Below, piece by piece: positions 50,119 through 62,711 of a stretch of 64,000 nucleotides of DNA. Position 1 is the first letter of the stretch. Every line of letters begins with the position of its first letter. The translations under genes and the position numbers were made by a program. Source of the stretch: Rotaria sp. Silwood1 (Eukaryota; Rotifera; Eurotatoria; Philodinida; Philodinidae); NCBI GenBank assembly GCA_905250075.1, contig CAJNOP010000096.1, positions 297,008 to 361,007 on the forward strand, read 5' to 3'. The notes under the pieces are model-generated. The model saw nothing but the letters and a program-made list of their open reading frames with translations. It did not search any database and was not told where the DNA came from.

Positions 50119-50595
50119 ATGTCAAGTCTTAGTAACAATCATCCAGTGATTGATGAAGGTGATTATTACACTGAGATAAATGGTTATCAAGTTCCTCAAA
50201 ATATTCGTCATCGTTTTCGTTCAACAATAACTGCAGAACTTTTATTGGATAAAGATAAAGTTGAACGTGATAAAAATGACCTTGAATATGTAAATATTAA
50301 ACAAAATATTCCAATTTATCGTCGACCTCAAACAACTTTTTCATCATCAAATCCTGATTATACTAAAATAAGTAATGATTTACGATGTACTGTTGCTCAT
50401 GGTTATCCTGTACAACGTAGTAGTCATTCAAAAACAATTCATAATCAAGACATATTTAAAAGTCATCAAGATGATCAACAATCTAATTTATATCGTCGAA
50501 AAAAAGATTGGCTTGCTCGTTGGACAGAAGCAAATATAATACGCGATCGTCTTTATAAAAATATTCTTGAAGCTCAAAAGAAAACGACGCAATAA
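50119..50595 (+). CDS. Hypothetical intronless protein, 158 residues
   Basis: The ATG at 50119 follows an in-frame-clean leader and the frame ends with TAA at 50593. The protein is soluble, charged and slightly basic, with a patterned C-terminus (RRKKDWLARWTEANIIRDRL, then YKNILEAQKK) likely to form a helix and a middle part rich in short polar turns. Codon composition matches neighbouring real genes, which supports coding. No motif is recognised. The composition recalls small axonemal microtubule-associated proteins, but that is only an impression. It is convergent with the CDV3-like gene, 221 bp away. Confidence 0.65.
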   Translation: MSSLSNNHPVIDEGDYYTEINGYQVPQNIRHRFRSTITAELLLDKDKVERDKNDLEYVNIKQNIPIYRRPQTTFSSSNPDYTKISNDLRCTVAHGYPVQRSSHSKTIHNQDIFKSHQDDQQSNLYRRKKDWLARWTEANIIRDRLYKNILEAQKKTTQ

Positions 50596-50816
50596 ACTTT
50601 ATGTTAAGCTGAACAACAGAGACAAAAGTTTTCCTTTTTTTTTTATAACGAAAAAAAAACAAACAAAATATAGAACCAAAGAGCGAGAAAGAGATAGAGA
50701 GCGAACCAAAAAAAAAAAAAAAAGAAAAGAGAAAAAAACAGAAGCAACTAAAAAAAAAGATTATGCCAAAGACGTTTAGGGGAATACTAATAGGCGAAAG
50801 GGATAAAGTTTAATAA

Positions 50817-51667
50817 TTATTTTTTATTAACAGTTGATCCAAGTGTTGGAAATTCATCAGTTGAAGCTAAATTAGGTTCTTTCTTTTTTGTTGGTCGTTG
50901 ACTAACACCACTAACAACAGTAACTGTTGATCCACCACGTAATGCTGGTGGTCGATAAGCACCAGTTGATGTTGTTGATGGTTTTGGTGGAGGTGGTTGT
51001 TCTGCAGTTTTCTCTTCAACAACAGGAATATTTATTTCTTTTTCTTGTTTCATTTGATCTATTTTCCAAACAGGTTTATCTTTTTGTTGTTGACGATCAC
51101 CACTCATATCATTATTATTATCATTATTATTTGGATTATTTTCATCATCATAAAATTCATCATCATAATCATTATCATTATTTATACGTGAAAATTTTAA
51201 ACGTAATTGTTCATATTTAGAATTTGAACCTTCAAAATCTTCCCATTCATCTTGTTGTTGTTGTGATTGTTGTTGTTGTTGTTGTGGTGGTTGTTGTCCT
51301 TCATTAGAAATAATTGTATCTGGTTCATTAATAGATTTATTATTATCAGGATTTTTTATTTTATTATGTTTTATTGGATGTTTACGAGCTTCTTCAGTAA
51401 CACCTGTTCCTAAAATTGATTCATCATTGATTTGTGGTTCATCATCATCATCAAAATCCATATTTTCTTTAAATGCTGATGTTGCAGATGTAACAATTTC
51501 TAGAAAAACAAAAAAAGAACTTGGTAATAAAAAAAAAACTATCGTTCATATTTACCTAATTGTTTAAGTAATTCTTGATTATTAGTTAATAAACCGGCTT
51601 GTTTTTTATGTTTACCCTTTCGATCTTTTTTTTTAAAGAAATCATCAAGATCATCATTGGTCGCCAT
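50817..51667 (-). CDS. CDV3: CDV3 homologue, 264 residues, two exons
   Basis: Exons 51667-51556 and 51499-50817 join in frame (795 nt with stop) across a 56-bp intron. The protein opens MATNDDLDDFFKKKDRKGKH, like the conserved 'lDnFFakrDkKkkK' start of CDV3. It contains DEWEDFE in the middle and ends with the family's C-terminal block (KPVWKI, GAYRPPAL, then DEFPTLGS). Between these are glutamine-, asparagine- and aspartate-rich low-complexity stretches. CDV3 is a small, mostly disordered cytoplasmic protein of poorly defined function. Length is close to the vertebrate protein. Confidence 0.82.
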
Positions 51668-51809
51668 ATTTATGGAATAATAAAAAATAAAATAGAAGAA
51701 GAAGAAGAAAAAAAAAACTTTTTGTATAAACTTTGCTTGGTTTTTGTTTTTTTTGTGTAATATATTTATTTAATTATTATCGAGTATAATTTTGCTAGTT
51801 GAATAAATG

Positions 51810-52016
51810 TTATTGATTTTCATTCATGATAATTGTTAATGGTCCAATTGGACATGTATTTTGAAGAGGAAAGAATTGTTTATGATTTTCAATATTGTTT
51901 GATGAAAAAATTTGACGGGAAAGAAGATTTAGAGAGCGTGTTTTCGTGCGACTCTTGGCAGACCACAAAACGGAAGAACGATTGCTCGAAAAGGTTTTCT
52001 GTATAGAGTTAAGCAT
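51810..52016 (-). CDS. Possible small protein, 68 residues
   Basis: The frame begins with ATG at 52016, three bases after a TTTTTCAG that could be an acceptor, so an upstream non-coding exon is possible. The N-terminal 40 residues are rich in S, R and K without acidic residues (MLNSIQKTFSSNRSSVLWSA), as in a mitochondrial targeting peptide. The C-terminal part ends CPIGPLTIIMNENQ. No family recognised. Composition is less AT-driven than chance frames nearby. Confidence 0.35.
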   Translation of the reverse strand: MLNSIQKTFSSNRSSVLWSAKSRTKTRSLNLLSRQIFSSNNIENHKQFFPLQNTCPIGPLTIIMNENQ

Positions 52017-52625
52017 AATCTGAAAAATAAAATAATCGTAATTATGAAAATCGGTGTCATATTCATGGCATACATTTATAAATATTTCATTGAATATTAT
52101 TTTTTATCGTTTTTATAGAAAAGTTAAGATGATTCAATATTAAAAAGCATTATAACGAATGCTTTTTAATAGATAAAAAAAATGAGGATTGATATTGAGA
52201 AAAAAGAAATAGATTATATGTGTGCACACATACCTATATTCATGCCCTTGAAACAGCTGACGATTTGAGCAAACAAACGCTTCCACACATCATCTTTGTG
52301 AATGCATTAGGAAAAAAAACGAAATGATTCGACTATTTTGCACTCACTTAAATGCGTACGTAAATAAGAAAAAAGAAAAGATAGAAAGGTAAAATACTCG
52401 TCTTTTCGTATCACCAGGTGACCATGATAGGAGGTATAATGGATAAGAAAAAAAAACAAAAAACAGAGAAAAACGAAAAAAACTTCGGTATAGTAGGACA
52501 CGAAAGAAAAACGAAAGGAACGAATCAAAATATTGAAAAAGAAAATACCTCAAGTATCCTTTCTTTTCTGTTAACATCAAATCATATAAAAAGTAAATAT
52601 TATTCACCAAAATAAAGTATATCTA

Positions 52626-53479
52626 TTATCCAATGTTTTGACATTTTCTCATCAAAGGAAGAAGATTATATTTATCGATAAATGATTGTTTTATATGAAA
52701 AAGTTTCGTCATACTATAACCACTATAGCCATATTGAAAATAAAGCACTTTTCCAATACAATCAAATGAAATATTTATTACAAAATCTAAATAACCTATT
52801 AAAAAAAAATAAATCAATAATTAAGAAAATATAAAAATTTATCTTTACCTAAATATTGTGCTTTTTCATCTGCAATAGAAAAGTTACTATCACAAACTGT
52901 AGTAGTATTATGTCCATAAAAATTAGTAGAATTTTCTTCAAGATATGCTATTGTTGAATGTCTAGGATGTTGAATACCACCTGTATATTTTAAAAATGAA
53001 ATATTTACGATATATATTTGTTTTTATTAAACAACTAACCAAGTGAATTATCTCCACGTTCATCAATATATATACGTATTTTATCAGGCCAAAGAAGAAT
53101 TTTTTCAATTGTACAAAAATAATTTTCATCAAATCGACTTATTTTTTCTTCTAATTCATCAGATGATATTAAACGCATAAGATAAACTAAATTGAAAAAA
53201 AAATAGATAAAAAAAAATTTTCTTCTTCAAATATGAATTACTTTGTTTACAATAATCTAACCATGTTATATCTTCTGTTAATTTTGTAGTTGTTGGATCA
53301 CGTTGTAAGGCTAGTTTTTGCCAATATTTTTCATCATGAGACCATTGATAAAATCGTCGACAAGTTGATGTAAATGAAAGAAAATCACGTATATCATCTT
53401 TCCATGGTCTACCAATGATATTAAATACTATGATTTCAAGAATTTCATTAGGAAGATCAAGTATATTATGAGCAGTCAT
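52626..53479 (-). CDS. F-box protein, four exons, 228 residues
   Basis: Exons 53479-53242, 53186-53040, 52980-52849 and 52795-52626 join in frame at GT-AG sites (687 nt with stop); the three introns are 53-59 bp. The N-terminus carries a clear F-box: ILDLPNEILEIIVFNIIG, then FLSFTSTCRRFYQWSHDEKYW at about residues 5-55. F-box proteins bind SKP1 and deliver substrates to SCF ubiquitin ligases. The remaining 170 residues (KILLWPDKIRIYIDERGD, HPRHSTIAYLEEN) contain no WD40, LRR or Kelch repeats I can recognise and may be a beta-rich substrate domain. Substrate unknown. Confidence 0.8.
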
Positions 53480-54945
53480 CTAAAAAATATTGTACAAAAA
53501 TTTCTAAACATGAATAGAAAGAAAAAAAACAAAAATATACAATTGTATTTTTTGTTTCATGTATCATTCAAAATATCTTACACGACAAATTAAGGTAATT
53601 TAGTATAAACAGGAAAGAAAAATTTGTAGTTTATCATTAAATCAATTACTATGCAATAGTAAATGCATTTCATCTTTAAATACCTAATTCATACGTAATC
53701 GTAAATGATTTGAATCTGCATATTCTGAATGCATATATTCTTGTGATAAAATTAAATTTTAAGTGAATAATAATCAATTGATAATGAATGAACACATTCT
53801 GGAACATCTAAATAAAATTTATTATTGAATATAAAATAATGAATTAATTCGATTATTTGTCTTTTTACTAATTCAAAATGGTAATAGTTTGAAATATTTT
53901 TTTTTTGGTTTGATTATACGAAGAGTAAAAGATTTGAATTTTGAACAACTATATAATTTTTCTAGTATTTTAAATCGAAACATATTTTTGTCACACTTAT
54001 ACAAATATATTCTTTAAAAAAAAATAAATATACATATCTGTGCAATTTATTATATTCATGTCCTCCTAACTGTCATCAGATTTCTTTATTAACAAACTTG
54101 AATTTTGATCTAGCTGTAATTTTCCAGGTGTAATATACGACAAAAAAAAACATCGTAAGTCTTCAAGTGCCGTTTAAGAATTCTTTTTCTACCATATAAT
54201 TAAAAAAAAAACTAATAATATACTTTGTAGATTGCATCGTATATCGTGTCTCATTTTACTGTCTTTTTTGAAAAATTTACTCTTCCCATATGTGATCTTA
54301 GATATTTTGTTATGTTTTTGCTATATGCCGTATTTAATTCAAGGTCATATGTATACCATACATCATACGACATTATTTATCAGAAGATACTAAACTACGT
54401 ATTATACTGTCTATATATTAGCTGCTTATCAATACTGATTCTTATATACTTAATGAATCAGAAAAAGATTCAGTTCTGTTTTTTTTTTGTTTTATGGTTC
54501 ATTACTAATACGAGACTCACTAACTATGCTCATTAGCACTAATGTTCCTATCTGAAAATTGATAATGAATAAATAAATAACAAAATTTTGTGTGAAATGA
54601 TTACTTCCGATCAATACACTAAATTATACCTTAGCACTTAAAATTTAAGACTACTATTCATATAACAGAGTACTTTAACGCATATCTTAGTAAGCTATGT
54701 ATTGAAACTGGTTCGAAGTCCATGGTCAACGAAAATCTATTTACCGAAAAAAAAAGAACGCCACTGGAACAAGAATTCTTACATTCGACATTGTTCATAA
54801 GGCATTGCATATAGTTTTTAATAAAAATAAATTGAATGCTCAGTATGATATACGAATCATCAGCATATAAAACCAAACTTTTAGTAAAAAACTTTAGTGT
54901 TTGATAACTATTATGTTTGCTCAGTAATTTAATAATGCATGCATA
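53480..54945. other. Intergenic, nothing supported
   Basis: AT-rich DNA upstream of the F-box gene. Short hydrophobic open frames (for example 54246-54536) look like chance products of AT-rich sequence. Confidence 0.45.
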
Positions 54946-55051
54946 CAGGTGTGGACGTGGGTGCTGAATTGAGTGTAAAGAATGCTACAATTCAAAAAAA
55001 CAAAAAACAACACCTACACAAACATTGATAACGAAGTCACACTTACACCCA
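54946..55051. repeat. Telomere-like head-to-head tract
   Basis: CAGGTGTGGACGTGGGTGCT at about 54946-54965 is followed, after a spacer holding an AATTGAG/CAATT pair, by AACACCTACACAAAC and CACACTTACACCCAC up to 55051. G-rich first, C-rich second, as in the other tracts. Confidence 0.5.
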
Positions 55052-55599
55052 CATTCTTAAATAATGAATTTTTTAAAATTAATTATTGAACAAAACTAAT
55101 AAATTTACATTCATCAGAATGAATAAATTATTTACTAGTCCATATTTTAAGATTATCTTGTACATTGGTCATTTGTAAGTATAGTTGCAGCCGATGAATT
55201 TTATTGTCGATTTAGAAAATGCATCTTGTTGATGACGAATATCCAATGTTTGCTTTATGATACATATCAAATTTGTACGTGTACGAGAAGTAGCTGACAT
55301 ATTCTTAAGTAATTTCTAGAGAAAAAGTAATTTTAACAAAAGAACAAAACTAAAAATTGCCCGATAAAAAGCATATAAATATAAATAAACATAAACGTAT
55401 TAACCAATCATATTATAAAATGTTTTAAGAATAAATTTATTAAAAGAAAAGAAATTTTTGTATTTAAACGAATAATTTACAAAATTTCTATCATATTTAT
55501 ACTTAAATATTACTTAAATAATCTTTAATAGCGCCCTCTGTTATTACACAATCATGATGAAAGTACAAAATATATTCTTTGATTCGCGCCTTCGATATA
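55052..55599. other. Upstream region of RPA1
   Basis: About 550 bp, very AT-rich, presumably containing the RPA1 promoter. No identifiable motif. Confidence 0.4.
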
Positions 55600-58500
55600 A
55601 TGGCATCAATAAGTTTAACAAAAGGAGCTATTACTGTATGTTCAATCATTTATATCATTGATTAAAATAATTCTTAGAAATTTTTAGCGTTATCAAAATG
55701 GAACGACAAATCAATCAGCAACTGTTAAAGTTCTTGTATGAAGATTTATTCAATCGAAAAAAAAAACAAACTAAATAAATAAATTTCCTTTTTTTTTTTC
55801 TTGATGTTTAATTATTCAGAATATTCGACAATGTGAATCTTCTACAGCGACCAATGTTGAACGTTATCGTTTATCGATAACTGATGGTCAAGATACATTT
55901 AATGGTTAATCATTGAGTCTTTTTTTTTGTCTCATAGAAAAGATAAACTCTCATTTTCTTTAGCTTGTATATTGGCACCAGAGTTAAATAAACTAATTAA
56001 AGACGAACAATTGCGCGAGAATTCAATTGTTAAACTAGAAAAAGTTGCACATAATTTAACAAGTACTGGAAAGTATGCTTTAATACTAATATCTTACAAA
56101 TCAATATAATCTAGTCTATATTAGATCGTTTTTAGTTATACTTAATTTAACTGTATTACCACAATCAACAATGCCTACTGTAAATAATAATAATAATAAT
56201 AGATCAAATACAAATATTTGTCCAATTGAAATGATAACACCATATTTAAATGGAATGTAAGTGTTAATGAATGATGTAATTCAACTTATATACGAGTACA
56301 AATCTTCATTAAAATATAGTTAAGAAAAAAAGGAGGGAGGTCAGTCACGCACAGAAAAATCATTTCTATTATGTCAAACTCTCACGCAAGATGTTCGAAA
56401 GTGAATCCTGATAGAATTAGATATATAAACTTGTTTGTACTATCTGTCGGCTGATCGAAAGATCGATCAGACTAATATTGTTGGTCGAAAATTTGTGTCA
56501 ACAAACGAATGTGATACTCTAAATCAATATCAGAAACTGAATAGATTTATGTATATTTCAAACATTTCTTTTGTCAAAAGAACAGTAAAAGGAGATTTTT
56601 CATCCAATTCTGAATGAGACTGCGAGTAAATTATTTTGGATAAAAATAATTTTTGAAATATATGTGATTAAATATCATACAAAAAAATCATAAAATCATG
56701 CCTCAAGAATAGTCTCCTTAGGATATACTCGAGTTCAATGTACATGTGACAATCATTGATTATGTCAATCGACCTGTAATATTTATCTAATAAATTGCTT
56801 TATTTAAGGTGGAAAATTCGTGCACGATGTTTTGCAAAAAGTCCGATAAGATCACATCCTGTATGTGATTTTGATTTTGTTGATGCCAGTGGTGAAATTC
56901 GTATAGTTGCTTTTCGTGATGAATGTACTCGATTTCATCCAATGATTGAAGTTGATAAAGTAAAAAAAAAATCAATAAATAAATGTATTTTTGCTTTCTC
57001 ATAAAAAAAAATAGATTTATGATATTTTGGGTGTTCGAGTCAAAACAGCTGATAAACGTTGGAATAATCTTCGTCATAATTATGAATTAACATTAACACC
57101 AGGTTCTATTGTTCGATTAGTTGATGATACAACAATAAATACAAGTATACCCGATGTTCATTATGAATTTATTCCACTTCGTGATGTTTCAAAACAATCA
57201 AGTGAAGCATTTATTGGTAAAATAAGTTTGTGATTGATTGATTTATATACTTTTTTATTTCTCATGTAAAGATGTTATTGGTATTGTTGATACATGTTCT
57301 GATATAATTCCATTTACGAATCGAACATCAAATAAAGATTCAGTTCGTCGAGAAATAACAATCATGGATGAAGATACAAGTATTTCAATAACTTTATGGG
57401 ATGAACAAGTAAAATTATTTGGATAAAAATTTAATTTAAATTTTGTTTTCTTTTTTTGTCTCTTAGGCAAATGATTTCGATGAAGAATTAGCAGAAAATA
57501 AAGCTGTTGTTGCATTTCGTCGTATTCGAGTAGCTATTTTCAATAATAGTAAATAGAAAAAAAAAATCATAATTACAATATTATACATTATTTCTTTTTT
57601 TTTTTTCTATAGAATATAGTTTATCTGGTCATAAAAATATGATAATGAAAATCAATCCAGATATTGCACAAGCAAAACATCTTCGAATATGGTATAATGC
57701 TGGTGGTCGTTTAACGAATAATCGGATAACGACAGCAACAACAACACCAAATCGTCTAACCAGAGAAGGTTGTTAGATCTTGAATTAAGTTCAATTTTAA
57801 TAGAACGACTTAGGAGATCATAAAAAAGCCTTATCGCTATAAAAGTTGGGGTTTCGGACATTTGTTGGAACCGTTACATATTCACATGCATGTGAGTATC
57901 AACGAAGAGACTATCTACACCCTCCTGGATAACTGCTCGACTCTCGAAGACTTGATAGACGTTAAAGTACTCAGCAGTCTACAAACGTTATCAAGTAATG
58001 AATTCAAGTAATAATTATCTCAAAATACGACATCGCCTCTAATAGGATCATCACAGACTGCTAAGAGCTACAGAGTGTACTGAGTTTTCATAAAATATCA
58101 GGTTTTCTGAAACTTTGATGAGAAGAGTTTGAACTTCATCCGGAAGTCTTATATGACTTTGGGATGCGGACCAAAATTCATATAACTCAAATGTTTTATT
58201 TTAGATCCATGGAAAACCATTGGACAAATTGAAAATGAACAGCTTGGTCGACAAGGTCGTCCTGATTATGTAATGCTCAAAGCTATATGTATGCACATAG
58301 CTAATGATCGAGTTGTTTATACGGTTTGTTGTATTTTGTTTTTGTTGTTAGACTTTTAAATAAGAAATCTTTTAGAGTTGTCCAAATAATGATTGTTTTC
58401 GAAAAGTAAATAAATTATTATCTGGTCTTTATCATTGTGATAAATGTCGACAAGATTTTAATGAATGTCATTGGAGTTATATGCTTCGTGTAAATTTTAT

Positions 58501-59633
58501 TAAACATATGATTAAAATAGAAACATATTGAAATTTATTTAGGCTGAACTTGTTGATTCAACTGGTGCAATATGGGTTTCATTCTTTCGACAACAAGCAC
58601 AAGAACTTATGGATAATATAACAGCTGAACAATTCGCTCAAGCAAAAGAAAATGTAAGTCATTTAAATGAATAATATAAGGATTGAGAGAGCAATACAAA
58701 ATGTACGCGAGAAAACTCTTAGATTAGGATCTCGTTCACTGTTCCTTTTTCAAAGAAAAGAGATTTTTCACAGCTATGACTTATAATGATTTGTTCACTG
58801 TAGAATTTTCTTTTCTTTTTTTTTTAGGACGATGAAATACTTATGCAAACGTATTTAAATAAAAATACATTTCGTGAAAAATACTTTCGTCTACGTATTA
58901 ATCAAGAAACATTTAATGTAAATATGAAATTTATTCTATATAAAGGATTGTTCATAATGAATGATCGGTTTTTTGTATTTTTCTCTTTATCACTTAGTAA
59001 GTTTTATTCGGAAATACAATATGTCATGAGATATATCATGAAGAACTTTATAGATAATAATAATAATAATCTTAGTTTTCAACTTTATTCCATTCTATTT
59101 TATTGACAATAGTGTTCTACCTGAAAACATTAAATCATCAAATGGAGACCGACCAGAGCAATGGTCGTAAGATTGCGTATGTGCAAGAATAACGTCATGA
59201 TAATTTTCATACGATAACATTTTACTAGGTTTAACTACAATTGAAGACGTCAGATAATATTGAGATACATATGACCACAGCATAATTTTCTTTGCATACT
59301 TAACCTTTTGGTCTATGCTCTTTTGTTTGCCTGCTTTCTTTTATTCACTTACAACATAAACACATTCTAATGAAGAAATATATTTCGTTAGTAGATAGAA
59401 TTTTAATCGTTCACCATTAAAAATGATCTTGTTCATAAAGACTTTGGTCAAGTTTAGAAATTGATAAAAAAAAATAAAAAAACCGATCATTCTTTATGTG
59501 CCATCTGTTATTATAATTTTCTTTTTCTCTTAAGGATGTTACTACAGTTAAAATATCGTGCATGTCAATCAGTGACATTGATTTCAGTGAATATGGTCGT
59601 CGTTTAATTGAAAATATTCATAATGAATTTTAG
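55600..59633 (+). CDS. RPA1: Replication protein A large subunit, 15 exons, 563 residues
   Basis: Exons join in frame at GT-AG sites (1692 nt with TAG): 55600-55635, 55688-55735, 55820-55904, 55943-56072, 56125-56256, 56809-56959, 57015-57216, 57272-57408, 57467-57548, 57613-57768, 58205-58323, 58376-58489, 58543-58653, 58828-58917, 59535-59633. RPA1 binds single-stranded DNA in replication, repair and recombination. The N-terminal OB fold (SLTKGAIT, RYRLSITDG) covers about 1-115 and is followed by a short asparagine-rich linker. DBD-A starts near 145 (GEIRIVAF, MIEVDKIYDI) and DBD-B near 262. DBD-C has the zinc ribbon CPNNDC / HCDKC at about 428-450, and the C-terminal block SEYGRRLIENI closes the protein. 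DBD-A lacks several residues of the usual NKSQIR-to-LFS loop. A decayed second copy follows. Confidence 0.88.
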
Positions 59634-59770
59634 TCTTTTTTTTGTTTTTGTTTTCAATAATTTTAAAAAAATTTTTCGTTGTAATGTAATAATAATAATA
59701 ATGCATGTTGTATTTATTCCAGATTAATTTAATATGTTGAACCAACGACTTTTTCAGTCTTTTTTTAAAG

Positions 59771-61066
59771 GGTAGTAAAACGGATGATCCATCAACAACT
59801 ACTAAACGTTATCGTCTTATGTTATCAGATAGGAACAGTATATTTTTCATGTAAGAAATATTACATATATTTGAATTTTGATAACAAATAATTCTTTAAA
59901 AGAAAATTCAATTGTTCCAATTGATCGTGTTATAGTTAATGCAATTGATAAATACAGTTGACGGTAAAGAATCTTACTTTATATGGAGTTATGCTTATGT
60001 GTTATAAACTTGAAGTACTTCAAAGTAATAGTGAACGAATTGGTGATCCAGTTGCATGACTATTAACGGATATTATTAATAATGGTGGAAATGCAAATTG
60101 TATAGGTAAAATTTTTAGAAATTTTTCAATCAACAGATAATAATCAAACATCAACAACTACAGCAACCGCAGATATGAAGAGTAGCTATTGACAATCAAA
60201 AGGAGATTATGAATAGTAGCTGCATCGTTTTATTTCAGTTACATATCGTTGAGCAGAAAGGAATAACACCAGCTTCTATTTTATTTCACTTTACTTATAT
60301 CTTCTTTAATTTCATCATCTCCTTATCATGTTAAAATACTATCCCAGTTAAAGAATTCTACTCAAGTACCATCATTGAACTTACGAGGGAACATCCAGAA
60401 GTAAAACTCTTCAATCGAATCGATGCGCTATCCGTCCCAGGTTATTACAGTTTTACTGAATTTTTTAAGTCATGGTAAACATGATTGAGATCGGAATCCT
60501 CTTGCCTATACCTGCTTGAGCTATTTTTATTTTGATTTATCAAAACTATGCTTTGGTTTTTTTTAGCATCTTCAGCTACAAATGTTATTCGACAAGGTTC
60601 TAAAGCATTACCAACATTAGATGATTGAATTAATGCTAAAAACTTCAATGATGATAATAATCGGGTGTCTCAAAAGGAAGCAACACTATTGATATACTCA
60701 AGCTATATGTGAACAAGTTTGTTTTGAATATTTTTTTCAACAAATTTTTCATTACGAAAAAAAAACAAAACAAAAATCTTTCGATGGACAATAAGAGTCA
60801 AATACGAAATTATCAAAATTCGCGTAGTTCAGGAAAATTATTTAGCTGTGACTTTGTTAATCAATCTGATGAAATTTGTGTAACAGCATTTAATACTGAA
60901 TGTGATAAGTTTCGTTGATTACTTGAAGTTGACAAAGTATATTCTTCGAAAAAAATCTTGATAAATATATTAAAACAATTTCTTTTTTGCAAAGGTTTAT
61001 TATTTTGCTCGAGCCTCACTTACGTCAGCTAATCGTCAATTTAATTCATGAAATAATGATTATGCA
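59771..61066 (+). pseudogene. Degenerate second RPA1 copy
   Basis: Five RPA1-like segments follow the intact gene in the right order: KTDDPSTTTKRYRLMLSD (59777-59830), NSIVPIDRVIVNAIDKYS (about 59905-59958), EVLQSNSERIGDPVA then TGA (60012-60059), the DBD-A block [18 protein letters not shown] then EICVTAFN (60789-60900), and VYYFARASLTSANRQFN (60995-61045). In-frame TGA codons occur at about 60057, 60916 and 61046. The intron after the VDK motif is at the same place as in the intact gene, so this arose by DNA-level duplication, not retroposition. Its DBD-A is closer to the animal consensus than the intact gene's. It is truncated before DBD-B. Confidence 0.78.
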
Positions 61067-62711
61067 TAATGGCATTCAATTATGATTCATGTATTAAACC
61101 AATATGTTTATTTATGCAAATTCAAATAAAAAAGAGTTGCAGTGTGGAAAAACTAATATCTTCTACTTTTATGAATATAGGATTTGAATCGTTTTAGAAA
61201 ATCAATTTTTTCTTTTTAATGATGATTCAACATCATTCGTCTTGATATATATATATACGAAATATTCATTCCGTGGTTTAAATAACAATATTTAAAAAGT
61301 TCTGGAAATAAAATAAATTTAACATTTTTTATTTCTACTATGTTTTAGAAAAGTTACTATAGAAAGAAAGAAATTAAAGGAATTATCTAAGTATAATATT
61401 TGATTAAAATTCAAATGTCTTTTATTGTATATTTTTTTAATAAAAATCTCTTAAATAATTTCTTGAATTCATACTAGATTAATCTAAAAAACGTTGTTAC
61501 TATATGAAATTTTCTGTTGAATAATCTTTTCTTCCCTTTTTGTCTTTCAAAGGTTTTATTCTATTGGTTTGCAGGTGCTCCTGCAATGGCTCAATTTCTT
61601 AGACATGAATCAGACTAAAAAGTTTATATGATTGAGTTTTGCAGCGTAGTTACAAAGAATTAAACAATATTAAAATAAGTTTATAAATTAATGTTATCGC
61701 TTTTTGTTTTAGTCAAGATCTTGTCTTGTAACAATCTTTGAACAGATCTTGGCTATAGACTTATTTGATACGGCTAAGATATATGCATCCAAAATATCTT
61801 TTTAAGATCTTGTTTACAAGATGTTCAACTAGGGAACGCTCCTGATTATATTCTGTTATTTCTCCATGTAGAAAAACTCGAGACCAATTTATTGTGAATA
61901 TTCATTATTAAATAGTATAGTTACAATATTCTTAAGAATTATCACAAATGATTAGTCTAAAATTTAATCCATGAATAAATTTAGTTTAAAATGGTTCCTG
62001 TTCAATTTCGAATATTAAAAAAACCGACTAAATTGTTATATAAATAGGCATGCATCAAATCCGAACCGTTCGGGTACGATGAATGTCTATATATCAACAT
62101 TGATTCTTCCCTTGAACTATTTATTAAAATAACCGTCAAGTTCGTGTCTACAGTTTTAAAAAATTGCTAAATAAACATAGGAAAAATTGAATTAACTAAA
62201 ATGAAAGTAATGAGATAGTTGCCAATAAATATAAGAAAACATCAACGTTGTATGTTATATGACTGAATGATGATATTTGAAATTTACTCATTTTATCAAT
62301 ATAGATAATCAATGGTACAATTCTCCTATTGTTTTTTTCCAAGAGAAAAATACCTAAGGCATGTTTTATTTAATGATATTTTTATTGATTTGTTTATGTG
62401 AAAGTTTAATATATGATGATTATTAAAATAAAACAATTATCCGATATCTTGTGTTTAATGATTATTAATATTATCTGAATAAAACTAATCAAAAAAGCAA
62501 AAAATTTTATTAGAATCCGTCAATTTTTTATTAAAAACAGAAAAACAACGAAAGTTTTGCAATAAATTGTTAATGAAATTGTTTGATATTCTATAGAAGA
62601 TATAACATTTATTTGTTCTATAGAGACATTTTACAATTATAAAAAGATTTCAAATAAAAAGGATAGGTTATTTCTTATTTAGTGTCAAATAAATATAAGT
62701 AAATTATTTAA
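61067..62711. other. Intergenic, nothing supported
   Basis: About 1.6 kb of AT-rich DNA between the RPA1 relic and the receptor pseudogene. A few AAGATCTTG-type words recur near 61711-61812, but no element boundary is evident. Confidence 0.5.

Noticed and set aside
50927-51220. Plus-strand hydrophobic frames opposite the CDV3-like gene
   Set aside because: Antisense shadows of the N/D/Q-rich coding sequence.
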